DNA from: Acanthosepion lycidas
Taxonomy: Eukaryota > Mollusca > Cephalopoda > Sepiida > Sepiidae
Reading direction: 5' to 3'
Length of the DNA stretch: 64,000 nt
Assembly: GCA_963932145.1 (NCBI GenBank)
Contig: OZ010611.1
Span: forward strand, 57,607,292 to 57,671,291
The notes beneath the pieces were generated by a model. It did no database searches. It saw nothing but the letters and a program-made list of their open reading frames with translations, and was not told the DNA's origin. Positions within the stretch are counted from its first letter, which is position 1, and the number at the start of each line of letters is the position of its first letter. Below, one piece after another: positions 1 through 11,735 of the stretch. Made by a program: the position numbers and the translations under genes.

Positions 1-1206
1 TTTGTGCCTTGTCTTTAGCTTTTTCTTCTATATTTAACTTTATGTAGAGGCTAGGCCCCCCTCTAAATCTTTGTTGAAATTATTTTTCATTCTAATTCAT
101 AGAAATGGAGTAGCGTGCAATGGTGTCGTCTCAAACAACAGTGAGTTAGGCGAAAAAATTTGTGGGCACAAAATGGGTGATCAGTGTCTTATTCTCTTCT
201 GTTTGTGCCTTGTCTTTAGCTTTTTCTTCTATATTTAACTTTATGTAGAGGCTAGGCCCCCCTCTAAATCTTGGTTGAAATTATTTTTCATTCTAATTCA
301 TAGAAATGGAGTAGCGTGCAATGGTGTCGTCTCAAACAACAGTGTGACACGAGAAAAAATTTGTTGGCACAAAATGGGTGATCAGTGTCTTATTCTCTTC
401 TGTTTGTGCCTTGTCTTTAGCTTTTTCTTCTATATTTAACTTTATGTAGAGGCTAGGCCCCCCTATAAATCTTGGTTGAAATTATTTTTCATTCTAATTC
501 ATAGAAATGGAGTATCGTGCAATGGTGTCGTCTCAAACAACAGTGTGGTAGGAGAAAAAATTTGTTGGCACAAAATGGGTGATCAGTGCCTTATTCTCTT
601 CTGTTTGTGCCTTGTCTTTAGCTTTTTCTTCTATATTTAACTTTATGTAGAGGCTAGGCCCCACTCTAAATCTTGGTTGAAATTATTTTTCTTTCTAATC
701 CATAGAAATTGAGTAGCGTGCAATGGTGTCGTCTCAAACAACAGTGAGTTAGGAGAAAAAATTTGTGGGCACAAAATGGGTGATCAGTGTCTTATTCTCT
801 TCTGTTTCTGCCTTGTCTTTAGCTTTTTCTTCTATATTTAACTTTATGTAGAGGCTAGGCCCCCCTCTAAATCTTGGTTGAAATTATTTTTCATTCTAAT
901 TCATAGAAATGGAGTAGCGTGCAATGGTGTCGTCTCAAACAACAGTGTGGTAGGAGAAAAAATTTGTTGGCACAAAATGGGTGATCAGTGTCTTATTCTC
1001 TTCTGTTTGTACCTTGTCTTTAGCTTTTTCTTCTATATTTAACTTTATGTAGAGGCTAGGCCCCCCTCTAAATCTTGGTTGAAATTATTTTTCATTCTAA
1101 TTCATAGAAATGGAGTAGCGTGCAATGGTGTCGTCTCAAATAACAGTGAGTTAGGAGAAAAAATTTGTGGGCACAAAATGGGTGATCAGTGTCTTATTCT
1201 CTTCTG

Positions 1207-1407
1207 TTTGTGCCTTGTCTTTAGCTTTTTCTTCTATATTTAACTTTATGTAGAGGCTAGGCCCCCCTCTAAATCTTGGTTGAAATTATTTTTCATTCTA
1301 ATTCATAGAAATGGAGTAGCGTGCAATGGTGTCGTCTCAAACAACAGTGAGTTAGGAGAAAAAATTTGTGGGCACAAAATGGGTGATCAGTGTCTTATTC
1401 TCTTCTG
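1207..1407 (+). repeat. Representative A-type monomer (201 bp)
   Basis: This copy matches the consensus I read for the left third of the window. By count it has 41 G, 34 C, 76 T and 50 A, that is 37% GC with a marked T excess on the + strand. Counting from TTTGTG as position 1, it has T5 tracts at 20-24 and 83-87, an A6T3 tract at 153-161, a C6 run at 56-61, CpGs near positions 114 and 127, and a TGATCA palindrome at 178-183. Diagnostic A-type words are AACTTTATG, CTTGGTTGAAATT, CTCAAACAACAGTG and GAGTTAGGAG. The length of 201 is a multiple of three, so any chance open frame persists from copy to copy. The length is also close to a common nucleosome repeat length, which may or may not matter. 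Confidence 0.95.
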
Positions 1408-1415
1408 TTTGTGCC
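1365..1415. other. Inverted-repeat module of the satellite (representative copy)
   Basis: Two overlapping symmetries are seen in most monomers. First, TTTGTG, GG, CACAAA is a 14-bp dyad (here 1365-1378). Second, GGCACAAA (1371-1378) is an exact reverse complement of TTTGTGCC (1408-1415) at the start of the next copy, with a 29-nt spacer containing TGATCA. So each repeat junction has three related half-sites, and an 8-bp stem is possible in single-stranded DNA or in transcripts. It could be a protein-binding site, a secondary structure, or a chance feature fixed by copying. Many individual copies carry unpaired changes in one arm, for example TTTGTACC, TTTGAGCC or GGCAAAAA. Confidence 0.7.
1384..1389. 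other. TGATCA palindrome, once per monomer (representative)
   Basis: Nearly every monomer has TGATCA at this position (the recognition sequence of BclI, containing GATC). It is lost in the copies reading TGGTCAGTG, for example near 3800, 7015, 9428, 13046 and 33128, and in those reading GTGTTCAGTG near 41150 and 53345. It therefore predicts a ~200-bp ladder with 400-bp steps at the variant copies. Confidence 0.9.
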
Positions 1416-4400
1416 TTGTCTTTAGCTTTTTCTTCTATATTTAACTTTATGTAGAGGATAGGCCCCCCTCTAAATCTTGGTTGAAATTATTTTTCATTCG
1501 AATTAATAGAAATGGAGTAGCGTGCAATGGTGTCGTCTCATACAACTGTGAGTTAGTAGAAAAAATTTGTCGGCACAAAATGGGGGATCAGTGTCTTATT
1601 CTCTGCTGTTTGTAGCTTGTCTTTAGCTTTTTCTTCTATATTTAACTTTATGTAGAGGCTAGGCCCCTTTTTAAATCTTGGTTGATATTATTTTTAATTC
1701 TAATTCATAGAAATGGAGTAGCGTGCAATGGTGTCGTCTCAAACAACAGTGAGTTAGGAGAAAAAATTTGTGGGCACAAAATGGGGGATCAGTGACTTAT
1801 TCTAATCTGTTTGTACCTTGTCTTTAGCTTTTTCTTCTATATTTAACTTTATGTAGAGCCTAGGCCCCTTTCTAAATCTTGGTTGATATTATTTTTCATT
1901 CTAATTCATAGAAATGGAGTAGCGTGCAATGGTGTCGTCTCAAACAACAGTGAGTTAGGAGAAAAAATTTGTTGGCACAAAATGGGTGATCAGTGTCTTA
2001 TTCTCTTCTGTTTGTGCCTTGTCTTTAGCTTTTTCTTCTATATTTAACTTTATGTAGAGGCTAGGCCACCCTCTAAATCATGGTTGAAATTATTTTTCAT
2101 TCTAATTAATAGAAATGGAGTAGCGTGCAATGGTGTCGTCTCATACAACAGAGAGTTAGTAGAAAAAATTTGTGGGCACAAAATGGGGGATCAGTGTCTT
2201 ATTCTCTTCTGTTTGTACCTTGTCTTTAGCTTTTTCTTCTATATTTAACTATATGTAGAGGCTAGGCCCCTTTCTAAATCTTGTTTGAAATTATTTTTCA
2301 TTCTAATTCATAGAAATGGAGTAGCGTGCAATGGTATCGTCTCATACAACAGTGAGTTAGGAGAAAAAATTTGTGTGCACAAAATGGGTGATCAGTGTCA
2401 TATTCTCTTCTGTTTGTGCCTTGTCTTTAGCTTTTTCTTCTATATTTAACTTTATGTAGAGGCTAGGCCCCCCTCTAAATCTTGGTTGAAATTATTTTTC
2501 ATTCTAATTCAAAGAAATGGAGTAGCGTGCAATGGTGTCGTCTCATACAACAGAGAGTTAGTAGAAAAAATTTGTGGGCACAAAATGGGTGATCAGTGAC
2601 TTATTCTCTTCTGTTTGTGCCTTGTCTTTAGCTTTTTCTTCTATATTTAACTTTATGTAGAGGCTAGGCCCCCCTCTAAATCTTGGTTGAAATTATTTTT
2701 CATTCTAATTCATAGAAATGGAGTAGCGTGCAATGGTGTCGTCTCAAACAACGGTGAGTTAGTAGAAGAAATTTGTGGGAACAAATTCGGTGATCAGTGT
2801 TTTATTCTCTTCTGTTTGTGCCTTGTCTTTAGCTTCTTCTTCTATATTTAACTTTATGTAGAGGCTAGGCCCCCCTCTAAATCTTGGTTGAAATTATTTT
2901 TCATTCTAATTCATAGAAATGGAGTAGCGTGCAATGGTGTCGTCTCAAACAACAGTGAGTTAGGAGAAAAAATTTGTTGGCACAAAATGGGTGATCAGTG
3001 TCTTATTCTCTTCTGTTTGTGCCTTGTCTTTTGCTTTTTCTTCTATATTTAACTTTATGTAGAGGCTAGGTCCCCCTCTAAATCTTGGTTGAATTTATTT
3101 TTCATTCTAAATCAAAGAAATGGAGTAGCGTGCTATGGTGTCGTCTCAAACAACAGTGAGTTAGGAGAAAAAATTTGTTGGCACAAAATGGGTGATCAGT
3201 GTCTTATTCTCTTCTGATTGTGCCTTGTCTTTAGCTTTTTCTTCTATATTTAACTTTATGTAGAGTATAGGCCCCCCCTCTAAATCTTGGTTGAAATTAT
3301 TTTTCATTCTAATTCATAAAAAATGGAGTAGCGTGCAATGGTGTCGTCTCAAAAAACAGTGAGTTAGGAGAAAAAATTTGTTAGCACAAAATGGGTGATC
3401 AGTGTCTTATTCTCTTCTGTTTGTGCCTTGTCTTTAGCTTTTTCTTCTATATTTAACTTTAAGTAGAGGCTAGGCCCCCCTCTAAATCTTGGTTGAAATT
3501 ATTTTTCATTCTAATTCATAGAAATGGAGTAGCGTGCAATGGTGTCGTCTAAAACAACAGTGAGTTAGGAGAAAAAATTTGTGGGCACAAAATGGGTGAT
3601 CAGTGTCTTATTCTCTTCTGTTTGTGCCTTGTCTTTAGCTTTTTCTTCTATATTTAACTTTATGTAGAGGCTAGGCCCCCCTCTAAATCTTGGTTGAAAT
3701 TATTTTTCATTCTAATTCATAGAAATGGAGTAGCGTGCAATGGTGTCGTCTAAAACAACAGTGAGTTAGGAGAAAAAATTTGTGGGCAAAAAATGGGTGG
3801 TCAGTGTCTTATTCTCTTCTGTTTGTGCCTTGTCTTTAGCTTTTTCTTCTATATTTAAGTTTATGTAGAGGATAGGCCCCCCTCTAAATCTTGGTTGAAA
3901 TTATTTTTCATTCTAATTCATAGAAATGGAGTAGCGTGCAATGGTGTCGTCTCAAACAATAGCGAGTTAGGAGAAAAAATTTGTGGGCACAAAATGGGTG
4001 ATCAGTGTCTTATTCTCTTCTGTTTGTGCCTTGTCTTTAGCTTTTTCTTCTATATTTAACTTTATGTAGAGGATAGGTCCCCCTCTAAATCTTGGTTGAA
4101 ATTATTTTTCATTCTAATTCATAGAAATGGAGTAGCGTGCAATGGTGTCGTCTTAAACAACAGTGATTTAGGAGAAAAAATTTGTGGGCACAAAATGGGT
4201 GATCAGTGTGTTATTCTCTTCTGTTTGTGCCTTGGCTTTAGCTTTTTCTTCTATATTTAACTTTATGTAGAGGCTAGGCCCCCCTCTAAATCTTGGTTGA
4301 AATTATTTTTCATTCTAATTCATAGAAATGGAGTAGCGTGCAATGGTGTCGTCTCATACAACAGTCAGGTAGGAGAAAAAATTTGTTGGGACAAAATGGG

Positions 4401-6308
4401 TGATCAGTGTCTTATTCTCTTCTGTTTGGGCCTTGTCTTTAGCTTTTTCTTCTATATTTAACTTTATGTAGAGGCTAGGCCCCCCTCTAAATCTTGGTTG
4501 AAATTATTTTTCATTGTAATTAATAGAAATGGAGTAGCGTTCAATGGTGTCGTCTCATACAACAGTGAGTTAGGAGAAAAAATTTGTGGCCACAAAATGG
4601 ATGATCAGTGTCTTAATCTCTTCTGTTTGTGCCTTGTCTTTAGCTTTTTCTTCTATATTTACCTTTATGTAGAGGCGAGGCCCCTTTGTAAATCTTGGTT
4701 GAAATTATTTTTCATTCTAATTCAAAGAAATGGAGTAGCGTGCAATGGTGTCGTCTCAAACAACAGTGAGATAGGAGAAAAAATTTGTTGGCACAAAATG
4801 GGTGATCAGTGACTTATTCTCTTCTGTTTGTGCCTTGTCTTTAGCTTTTTCTTCTATATTTAACTTTATGTAGAGGCTAGGCCCCCCTCTAAATCTTGGT
4901 TGAAATTATTTTTCATTCTAATTCATAGAAATGGAGTAGCATGCAATGGTGTCGTCTCAAACAACGGTGAGTTAGGAGAAAAAATTCGTGGGCACAAAAT
5001 GGATGATCAGTGTCTTATTCTTTTCTGTTTGTGCCTTGTCTTTAGCTTTTTCTTCTATATTTAACTTTATGTAGAGGCTAGGCCCCCCTCTAAATGTTGG
5101 TTGAAATTATTTTTCATTCTAATTCATAGAAATGGAGTAGCGTGCAATGGTGTCGTCTCAAACAACAGTGAGTTAGGAGAAAAAATTTGTTGGCACAAAA
5201 TGGTTGATCAGTGTCTTATTCTCTTCTGTTTGTGCCTTGTCTTTAGCTTTTTCTTCTATATTTAACTTTATGTAGAGGCTAGGCCCCCCTCTAAATCTTG
5301 GTTGAAATTATTTTTCATTGTAATTAATAGAAATGGAGTAGCGTGCAATGGTGTCGTCTCATACAACAGAGAGTTAGTAGAAAAAATTTGTGGGCACAAA
5401 ATGGGTGATCAGTGTCTTATTCTCTTCTGTTTGTGCCTTGTCATTAGCTTTGTCTTCTATATTTAACTTTATATAGAGGCTAGGCCCCCCTCTAAATCTT
5501 GGTTGAAATTATTTTTCATTGTAATTAATAGAAATGGAGTAGCGTTCAATGGTGTCGTCTCATACAACAGTGAGTTAGGAGAAAAAATTTGTGGGCACAA
5601 AATGGGTGGTCAGTGTCTTATTCCCTTCTGTTTGTGCCTTGTCTTTAGCTTTTTCTTCTATATTTAACTTTATGTAGAGGATAGGCCCCCCTCTAAATCG
5701 TGGTTGAAATTATTTTTCATTCTAATTCATAGAAATGGAGTAGCGTGCAATGTTGTCGTCTCAAACAACACTGAGTTAGGAGAAAAAATTTGTGGGCACA
5801 AAATGAGTGATCAGTGTCTTATTCTCTTCTCTTGGTGCCTTGTCTTTAGCTTTTTCTTCTATATTTTAACTTTATGTAGAGGCTAGGCCCCCCTCTAAAT
5901 CTTGGTTGAAATTATTTTTCGTTCTAATTCATAGAAATGGAGTAGCGTGCAATGGTGTCGTCTCATACAACAGTGAGGTAGGAGAAAAAATTTGTTGGGA
6001 CAAAATGGGTGATCAGTGTCTTATTCTCTTCTGTTTGTGCCTTGTCTTTAGCTTTTTCTTCTATATTTAACTTTATGTAGAGGCTAGGCTCCCCCTCTAA
6101 ATCTTGGTTGAAATTATTTTTCATTGTAATTAATAGAAATGGAGTAGCGTTCAATGGTGTCGTCTCATACAACAGTGAGTTAGGAGAAAAAATTTGTGGG
6201 CACAAAATGGGTGGTCAGTGTCTTATTCTCTTCTGTTTGTGCCTTGTCTTTAGCTTTTTCTTCTATATTTAACTTTATGTAGAGGATAGGCCCCCCTGTA
6301 AATCTTGG

Positions 6309-7108
6309 TTGAAATTATTTTTCATTCTAATTCATAGAAATGGAGTAGCGTGCAATGGTGTCGTCTAAAACAACAGTGAGTTAGGAGAAAAAATTTGTGG
6401 GCACAAAATGGGTGATCAGTGACTTATTCTCTTCTGTTTGTGCCTTGTCTTTAGCTTTTTCTTCTATATTTAACTTTATGTAGAGGCTAGGCCCCCCTCT
6501 AAATGTTGGTTGAAATTATTTTTCATTCTAATTCATAGAAATGGAGTAGCGTGCAATGGTGTCGTCTAAAACAACAGTGAGTTAGGAGAAAAAATTAGTG
6601 GGCAAAAAGTGGGTGGTCAGTGTCTTATTCTCTTCTGTTTGTGCCTTGTCTTTAGCTTTTTCTTCTATATTTAAGTTTATGTAGAGGATAGGCCTCTCTA
6701 AATCTTGGTTGAAATTATTTTTCATTCTAATTCATAGAAATGGAGTAGCGTGCAATGGTGTCGTCTAAAACAACAGTGAGTTAGGAGAAAAAATTTGTGG
6801 GCACAAAATGGGTGATCAGTGACTTATTCTCTTCTGTTTGTGCCTTGTCTTTAGCTTTTTCTTCTATATTTAACTTTATGTAGAGGCTAGGCCCCCCTCT
6901 AAATGTTGGTTGAAATTATTTTTCATTCTAATTCATAGAAATGGAGTAGCGTGCAATGGTGTCGTCTAAAACAACAGTGAGTTAGGAGAAAAAATTTGTG
7001 GGCAAAAAGTGGGTGGTCAGTGTCTTATTCTCTTCTGTTTGTGCCTTGTCTTTAGCTTTTTCTTCTATATTTAAGTTTATGTAGAGGATAGGCCCCCCTC
7101 TAAATCTT
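6309..7108 (+). repeat. Two-monomer (dimeric) repeat, two copies of ~400 bp
   Basis: Copies alternate between a monomer with GGGCACAAAATGGGTGATC followed by CAGTGACTT and CTAAATGTTGG, and a monomer with GGCAAAAAGTGGGTGGTC followed by ATTTAAGTTTATG and GAGGATAGG. The same pair appears from about 6309 and again from about 6709; the start GAAATTATT of the second member falls at about 6509 and 6909, 400 bp apart. Both members have CTAAAACAACAG. The first copy has a shortened C-run (GGCCTCTCTAAATC), which explains 400 instead of 402. The same two monomer types are later built into HOR-1. Confidence 0.8.
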
Positions 7109-7311
7109 GGTTGAAATTATTTTTCATTCTAATTCATAGAAATGGAGTAGCGTGCAATGGTGTCGTCTCAAACAACAGTGAGTTAGGAGAAAAAATTTGT
7201 GGGCACAAAATGGGTGATCAGTGTCTTATTCTCTTCTGTTTGTGCCTTGTCTTTAGCTTTTTCTTCTATATTTAACTTTATGTAGAGGATAGGCCCCCCT
7301 CTAAATCTTGG

Positions 7312-9925
7312 TTGAAATTATTTTTCATTCTAATTCATAGAAATGGAGTAGCGTGCAATGGTGTCGTCTTAAACAACAGTGAGTTAGGAGAAAAAATTTG
7401 TGGGCACAAAATGGGTGATCAGTGTCTTATTCTCTTCTGTTTCTGCCTTGTCTTTAGCGTTTTCTTCTATATTTACCTTTATGTAGAGGATAGGCCCCCA
7501 TCTAAATCTTGGTTGAAATTATTTTTCATTCTAATTCAAAGAAATGGAGTAGCGTGCAATGGTGTCGCCTCAAACAACAGTTAGTTAGGAGAAAAAATTT
7601 GTGGGCACAAAATGGGTGATCAGTGTCTTATTCTTTTCTGTTTGTGCCTTGTCTTTAGCTTTTTCTTCTATATTTAACTTTATACAGAGGATAGGCCCCC
7701 CTCTAAATCTTGGTTGAAATTATTTTTCATTCTAATTCATAGAAATGGAGTAGCATGCAATGGTGTCGTCTCAAACGACAGTGAGTTAGGAGAAAAAATT
7801 TGTGGGCACAAAATGGGTGATCAGTGGCTTATTCTCTTCTGTTTGTGCCTTGTCTTTAGCTTTTTCTTCTATATTTAACTTTATGTAGAGGCTAGGCCCC
7901 TTTCTAAATCTTGGTTGAAATTATTTTTCATTCTAATTCATAGAAATGGAGTAGCGTGCAATGGTGTCGTCTCATACAACAGTGAGTTAGGAGAAAAAAT
8001 TTGTGGGCACAAAATGGGTGATCAGTGTCTTATTCTCTTCTGTTTGTGCCTTGTCTTTAGCTTTTTCTTCTATATTTAACTTTATGTATAGGATAGGCCC
8101 CACTCTAAATCTTGATTGAAATTATTTTTCATTCTAATTCATAGAAATGGAGTAGCGTACAATGGTGTCGTCTCAAACAAAAGTGAGTTAGGAGAAAAAA
8201 TTTGTGAGCACAAAATGGTTGATCAGTGTCTTATTCTCTTCTGTTTGTGCCTTGTCTTTAGCTTTTTCTTCTATATTTAACTTTATGTAGAGGCTAGGCC
8301 CCCCTCTAAATCTTGGTTGAAATTATTTTTCATTGTAATTAATAGAAATGGAGTAGCGTTCAATGGTGTCGTCTCATACAACAGTGAGTTAGGAGAAAAA
8401 ATTTGTGGGCACAAAATGGGTGATCAGTGTCTTATTCTCTTCTGTTTGTGCCTTGTCTTTAGCTTTTTCTTCTATATTTAACTTTATGTAGAGGCTAGGC
8501 CCCCCTCTAAATCTTGGTTGAAATTATTTTTCATTCTAATTCATAGAAATGGAGTAGCGTGCAATGGTGTCGTCTCAAACAACAGTGAGTTAGGAGAAAA
8601 AATTTGTTGGCACAAAATGGGTGATCAGTGTCTTATTCTCTTCTGTTTGTACCTTGTCTTTAGCTTTTTCTTCTATATTTAACTTTATGTAGAGGCTAGG
8701 CCCCTTTCTAAATCTTGGTTGAAATTATTTTTCATTCTAATTCATAGAAATGGAGTAGCGTGCAATGGTGTCGTCTCAAACAACAGTGAGTTAGGATGAA
8801 AAAATTTGTGGGCACAAAATGGGTGATCAGTGTCTTATTCTCTTCTGTTTGTGCCTTGTCTTTAGCTTTTTCTTCTATATTTAACTTTATGTAGAGGATA
8901 GGCCCCCATCTAAATCTTGGTTGAAATTATTTTTCATTCTAATTCAAAGAAATGGAGTAGCGTGCAATGGTGTCGTCTCAAACAACGGTGAGTTAGGAGA
9001 AAAAATTTGTGGGCACAAAATGGGTGATCAGTGTCTTATTCTCTTCTGTGTGCGCCTTGTCTTTAGCTTTTTCTTCTATATTTCACTTTATGTAGAGGCT
9101 AGGCCCCTTTCTAAATCTTCGTTGAAATTATTCTTCATTCTAAGTCATAGAAATGGAGTAGCGTGCAATGGTGTCGTCTCATACAACAGTGAGTTAGGAG
9201 AATAAATTTGTGGGCACAAAATGGGTGATCAGTGACTTATTCTCTTCTGTTTGTGCCTTGTCTTTAGCTTTTTCTTCTATATTTAACTTTATGTAGAGGC
9301 TAGGCCCCCCTCTAAATGTTGGTTGAAATTATTTTTCATTCTAATTCATAGAAATGGAGTAGCGTGCAATGGTGTCGTCTAAAACAACAGTGAGTTAGGA
9401 GAAAAAATTTGTGGGCAAAAAGTGGGTGGTCAGTGTCTTATTCTCTTCTGTTTGTGCCTTGTCTTTAGCTTTTTCTTCTATATTTAAGTTTATGTAGAGG
9501 ATAGGCCCCCCTCTAAATCTTAATTGAAATTATTTTTCATTCTAATTCATAGAAATGGAGTAGCGTGCAATGGTGTCGTCTCAAACAACAGTGAGTTAGG
9601 AGAAAAAATTTGTGGGCACAAAATGGGTGATCAGTGACTTATTCTCTTCTGTTTGTGCCTTGTCTTTAGCTTTTTCTTCTATATTTAACTTTATGTAGAG
9701 GCTAGGCCCCCCTCTAAATGTTGGTTGAAATTATTTTTCATTCTAATTCATAGAAATGGAGTAGCGTGCAATGGTGTCGTCTAAAACAACAGTGAGTTAG
9801 GAGAAAAAATTTGTGGGCAAAAAGTGGGTGGTCAGTGTCTTATTCTCTTCTGTTTGTGCCTTGTCTTTAGCTTTTTCTTCTATATTTAAGTTTATGTAGA
9901 GGATAGGCCCCCCTCTAAATCTTGG
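7312..9925 (+). repeat. HOR-1 unit 1 (13 monomers, 2614 bp)
   Basis: This is the first appearance of the HOR-1 signature run. The first monomer has CTTAAACAACAG, TTTCTGCC, AGCGTTTTC and TTTACCTTTATG. The second has CAGTTAGTTAGG, TATTCTTTTCTG and ATACAGAGG. The third has GTAGCATGCAATGG, CAAACGACAG and CAGTGGCTT. Later in the unit comes a monomer with TCAAAGAAATGG, ACGGTGAG and TGTGTGCGCC, then one with TTCTTCATTCTAAGTCATAG. It differs from later units by four extra monomers between the third signature monomer and the GGATGAAAAAATTTG monomer. It also still has GGGCACAAA where most later units have GGGCGCAAA, so it looks like the ancestral or edge unit. Confidence 0.88.
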
Positions 9926-11735
9926 TTGAAATTATTTTTCATTCTAATTCATAGAAATGGAGTAGCGTGCAATGGTGTCGTCTTAAACAACAGTGAGTTA
10001 GGAGAAAAAATTTGTGGGCACAAAATGGGTGATCAGTGTCTTATTCTCTTCTGTTTCTGCCTTGTCTTTAGCGTTTTCTTCTATATTTACCTTTATGTAG
10101 AGGATAGGCCCCCATCTAAATCTTGGTTGAAATTATTTTTCATTCTAATTCAAAGAAATGGAGTAGCGTGCAATGGTGTCATCTCAAACAACAGTTAGTT
10201 AGGAGAAAAAATTTGTGGGCACAAAATGGGTGATCAGTGTCTTATTCTTTTCTGTTTGTGCCTTGTCTTTAGCTTTTTCTTCTATATTTAACTTTATACA
10301 GAGGATAGGCCCCCCTCTAAATCTTGGTTGAAATTATTTTTCATTCTAATTCATAGAAATGGAGTAGCATGCAATGGTGTCGTCTCAAACGACAGTGAGT
10401 TACGAGAAAAAATTTGTGGGCACAAAATGGGTGATCAGTGGCTTATTCTCTTCTGTTTGTGCCTTGTCTTTAGCTTTTTCTTCTATATTTAACTTTATGT
10501 AGAGGATAGGCCCCCCTCTAAATCTTGGTTGAAATTATTTTTCATTCTAATTCATAGAAATGGAGTAGCGTGCAATGGTGTCGTCTCAAACAACAGTGAG
10601 TTAGGATGAAAAAATTTGTGGGCACAAAATGGGTGATCAGTGTCTTATTCTCTTCTGTTTGTGCCTTGTCTTTAGCTTTTTCTTCTATATTTAACTTTAT
10701 GTAGAGGATAGGCCCCCATCTAAATCTTGGTTGAAATTATTTTTCATTCTAATTCAAAGAAATGGAGTAGCGTGCAATGGTGTCGTCTCAAACAACGGTG
10801 AGTTAGGAGAAAAAATTTGTGGGCGCAAAATGGGTGATCAGTGTCTTATTCTCTTCTGTGTGCGCCTTGTCTTTAGCTTTTTCTTCTATATTTCACTTTA
10901 TGTAGAGGCTAGGCCCCTTTCTAAATCTTCGTTGAAATTATTCTTCATTCTAAGTCATAGAAATGGAGTAGCGTGCAATGGTGTCGTCTCATACAACAGT
11001 GAGTTAGGAGAAAAAATTTGTGGGCACAAAATGGGTGATCAGTGACTTATTCTCTTCTGTTTGTGCCTTGTCTTTAGCTTTTTCTTCTATATTTAACTTT
11101 ATGTAGAGGCTAGGCCCCCCTCTAAATGTTGGTTGAAATTATTTTTCATTCTAATTCATAGAAATGGAGTAGCGTGCAATGGTGTCGTCTAAAACAACAG
11201 TGAGTTAGGAGAAAAAATTTGTGGGCAAAAAGTGGGTGGTCAGTGTCTTATTCTCTTCTGTTTGTGCCTTGTCTTTAGCTTTTTCTTCTATATTTAAGTT
11301 TATGTAGAGGATAGGCCCCCCTCTAAATCTTAATTGAAATTATTTTTCATTCTAATTCATAGAAATGGAGTAGCGTGCAATGGTGTCGTCTCAAACAACA
11401 GTGAGTTAGGAGAAAAAATTTGTGGGCACAAAATGGGTGATCAGTGACTTATTCTCTTCTGTTTGTGCCTTGTCTTTAGCTTTTTCTTCTATATTTAACT
11501 TTATGTAGAGGCTAGGCCCCCCTCTAAATGTTGGTTGAAATTATTTTTCATTCTAATTCATAGAAATGGAGTAGCGTGCAATGGTGTCGTCTAAAACAAC
11601 AGTGAGTTAGGAGAAAAAATTTGTGGGCAAAAAGTGGGTGGTCAGTGTCTTATTCTCTTCTGTTTGTGCCTTGTCTTTAGCTTTTTCTTCTATATTTAAG
11701 TTTATGTAGAGGATAGGCCCCCCTCTAAATCTTGG
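9926..11735 (+). repeat. HOR-1 unit 2 (9 monomers, 1810 bp)
   Basis: Standard unit. After the three signature monomers come one with GGATGAAAAAATTTG (one extra base, explaining 1810 rather than 1809), the ACGGTGAG/TGTGTGCGCC monomer, the CTAAGTCATAG monomer, a CTAAAACAACAG plus GGCAAAAAGTGGG monomer, one entered by CTTAATTGAAATT, and another CTAAAACAACAG monomer. It carries GAGTTACGAG in its third monomer (10400), shared only with unit 4. One private change is CATCTCAAAC at about 10180. Confidence 0.92.

Larger units (their letters stand above)
1..7311 (+). repeat. A-type satellite, weakly ordered part
   Basis: About 36 A-type monomers of 201 bp with scattered substitutions and no single dominant higher-order period. 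Local multimers are visible. A pair of monomers starting near 4297 (GAGG/CAGG TAGGAG with TTGTTGGGA, then CATTGTAATTAAT with GCGTTCAATGG) recurs near 5906, about 8 monomers away. A two-monomer alternation of about 400 bp is repeated twice at 6.31-7.11 kb. Some copies (near 1500-1560, 2140, 2545 and 5365) carry B-like words such as TTAATAGAAATGG, CATACAAC and GTTAGTAG inside A-type surroundings. There is no gene in this stretch. Confidence 0.9.

Noticed and set aside
1235-1245. CTATATTTAAC as a TATA-like promoter in each monomer
   Set aside because: It is a common AT-rich word without supporting elements. Satellite transcription is possible in general, but the sequence does not show it.
1262-1267. 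C-run as part of a G-quadruplex or i-motif
   Set aside because: There is only one run per 200 bp, too far apart for four runs in one structure.
9100-9140. CENP-B box-like word TTCGTTGAAATTATT
   Set aside because: Only TTCG and the central A match the mammalian box; the required CGGG half is replaced by TATT. It occurs only in some A-type monomers.
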